DNA of 64,000 nucleotides from Ulva prolifera. Lineage: Eukaryota; Chlorophyta; Ulvophyceae; Ulvales; Ulvaceae. Made by a program: the position numbers and the translations under genes. Positions 63,201-64,000 of the stretch are shown here, piece after piece; within the stretch, counting starts at the first letter, position 1, and each line of letters starts with the position of its first letter. The notes below the pieces were generated by a model that was not told the origin of the DNA, did not search any database, and saw nothing but the letters and a program-made list of their open reading frames with translations. The stretch covers positions 806,001-870,000 of the forward strand of contig JALAAN010000010.1 in the NCBI GenBank assembly GCA_023078555.1, written 5' to 3'.

Positions 63201-64000
63201 GATAAGTCAGGGCTAGGGCTGCTTTAAATGTTGAAATGGCAGCGTGCTCCCATGCCACTCATGCAGAAATCTCGCACCTCACAAAAACAGGTTCCCAACC
63301 TCACCTTAGGGGCTGAATCTTTGCACATGATACTCTCTATGTCACAGGAATGTGGTCTAGAAGTTTGGAGGCAATCAAGTGATAAGTCAGGGCAAGGGCT
63401 CCTATCAATGTTGAAATGGCAGCGCGCTCTCCCGCCACTCATGCAGAAATCTCGCCCTCACAAAAACAGGTTCCCAACCTCACGTTAAGGGCTGAATCTT
63501 TGCACATGATGCTATCTATGTCAAATTAATGTGATGTGAGGGTTTGGAGGCAATCAAGTGATAACTCAGGGCTAGGGCTGCTTTAAATGTTGAAATGGCA
63601 GCAAGCTCCCATGCCACTCATGCAGAAATCTCGCACCTCACAAAAACAGGTTCCCAACCTCACCTTAGGGGCTGAATCTTTGCACATGATGCTCTCTATG
63701 TCAAAGGAATGTGGTGTAGAAGTTTGGAGGCAATCAAGTGATAAGTCAGGGCTAGGGCTTCTATCAATGATGAAATGGCAGCGCGCTCTCCCGCCACTCA
63801 TGCAGAAATCCCGCGCCTCACAAAAACAGGTTCCCAACCTCACGTTAGGGGCTGAATCTTTGCACATGATGCTCTCTTTGTCAAAGGAATGTGGTCTAGA
63901 AGTTTGGAGGCAATCAAGTGATAAGTCAGGGCTAGGGCTGCTATCAATGTTGAAAAGGCAGCTGGCTCCCATGCCACTCATGCAGAAATCCCGCGCCTCA
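60223..64000 (+). repeat. 40-mer superunit, copy 2 (cut by window end)
   Basis: This is the 3778-bp visible part of the second 7187-bp copy, with D anchors 60467, 61186, 62624 and 63523 matching 53280, 53999, 55437 and 56336. I noticed no difference from 53036-56813 in the parts compared, including the one-off changes GAATTTTTGCAC (62058), GAAAACCCGC (about 63087) and GGGCTTCTATC (about 63756). The copy continues past the window. Confidence 0.88.

Larger units (their letters stand above)
1..64000 (+). repeat. Tandem satellite DNA array (about 180-bp monomer)
   Basis: About 356 head-to-tail copies of one 179/180-bp monomer fill the window from first to last base. Seen directly: the blocks GGCTGAATCTTTGCACATGA, TTTGGAGGCAATCAAGTGA, CATGCAGAAATC and GTTCCCAAC return every 179-180 bp throughout, always on this strand, with no inversion, spacer or inserted element. 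Monomers differ at a limited set of diagnostic sites, and strings of variants recur as higher-order repeats. Known background: centromeric satellites of many plants and animals have nucleosome-sized monomers and HORs. The CAAAA pentanucleotide found in many plant satellites is present here in CACAAAAACAGG. Inference: centromeric or heterochromatic satellite, plant most likely. I cannot name the family or species. No stretch of the window is free of the repeat. Confidence 0.99.

Noticed and set aside
4-63981. Over a hundred open reading frames of 60-383 codons on both strands
   Set aside because: They are the satellite monomer read in frame. Both strands are open over the same DNA, frames break at each 179-bp monomer and each D monomer, and the peptides are repeats of one 60-residue pattern with no recognisable domain.
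1-64000. CRISPR array
   Set aside because: The repeat unit is 179-180 bp with no spacer sequence between copies. There are no cas genes.
1-64000. CENP-B box
   Set aside because: CACGTTCGGGGCTGAATC has TTCG but lacks the required A and CGGG at the right spacing. The reverse strand was checked around CCCGCGCC and CTCCCGCC, with no match.
1-64000. Telomeric repeats (AGGGCTAGGGCT, GTTAGGGG)
   Set aside because: Only two degenerate hexamers occur per monomer at a fixed place. There is no run of TTTAGGG or TTAGGG.
1-64000. G-quadruplex in D monomers (GAGGGTTTGGAGG with GGGCTAGGG)
   Set aside because: Four runs of three G within short loops are not present. Only a weak two-tier structure is possible.
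1-64000. rRNA intergenic spacer or 5S tandem array
   Set aside because: No rRNA coding stretch, pol III A/C boxes or T-run terminator appears in the monomer. The unit length and sequence match neither.
1-64000. LTR retrotransposon or DNA transposon insertion
   Set aside because: No break in satellite phase longer than one base was found, and no terminal repeats or target-site duplications.
1-64000. Assignment to a known satellite family or species
   Set aside because: The monomer does not match the Arabidopsis, Brassica, rice, maize or grape centromeric repeats as I know them. A database search would be needed and could not be run.

Overview
The whole 64 kb window is one uninterrupted tandem satellite DNA array. 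A roughly 180-bp monomer (179 or 180 bp, about 49% GC) repeats head to tail about 356 times, always on the same strand. I found no protein-coding gene, RNA gene, transposon, LTR, CRISPR array or unique sequence anywhere in it. The many open frames on both strands are by-products of a 180-bp period (3 x 60) with few stops. Such an array points to a eukaryotic nuclear chromosome, most likely a centromere or a large heterochromatic block. Nucleosome-sized monomers, a CAAAA motif and nested higher-order repeats (HORs) fit a flowering plant well, but I do not recognise the satellite family and an animal source is not excluded.

Two variable points organise the array. One is length: monomers ending ...GCGCCTCAC are 180 bp and those ending ...GCCCTCAC or ...GCCCTCGC are 179 bp. 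The other is a divergent 'D' class carrying AAATTAATGTGATGTGA, GATAACTC and GCTTTAAATG. D monomers punctuate the array at modular spacings (359, 539-540, 718-719, 897-899, 1077-1078, 1256-1258, 1438, 1617, 1976-1978 bp).

Layout. 1-3.2 kb: no D monomers, overlapping 7-mer (1258 bp) and 4-mer (719 bp) duplications. 3.2-17.3 kb: family built on a 13-mer (2335 bp), its core present four times, plus a 12-mer (2157 bp) tandem duplication with a mappable junction. 17.5-20.5 kb: irregular zone with 'blended' monomers. 20.5-36 kb: 7-mer (1256 bp), 14-mer (2514 bp) and 11-mer (1975/1976 bp) HORs, one with an internal 3-monomer loss. 36-42.5 kb: second, larger blended zone with a dense indel cluster at 41.5-42.0 kb. 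42.5-64 kb: dimers (359 bp), 8-mers (1438 bp) and a 40-mer superunit (7187 bp) whose second copy runs off the window end.

The point I would check first is that almost every irregular monomer in 17.5-20.5 and 36-42.5 kb reads as a superposition of two standard variants at the same site. That is what a consensus sequence drawn from mixed repeat copies would look like, so those two zones may be assembly artefacts. The rest shows multi-scale recent duplication, including blocks shared over 24 kb and 44.5 kb. I found no gene-based system.
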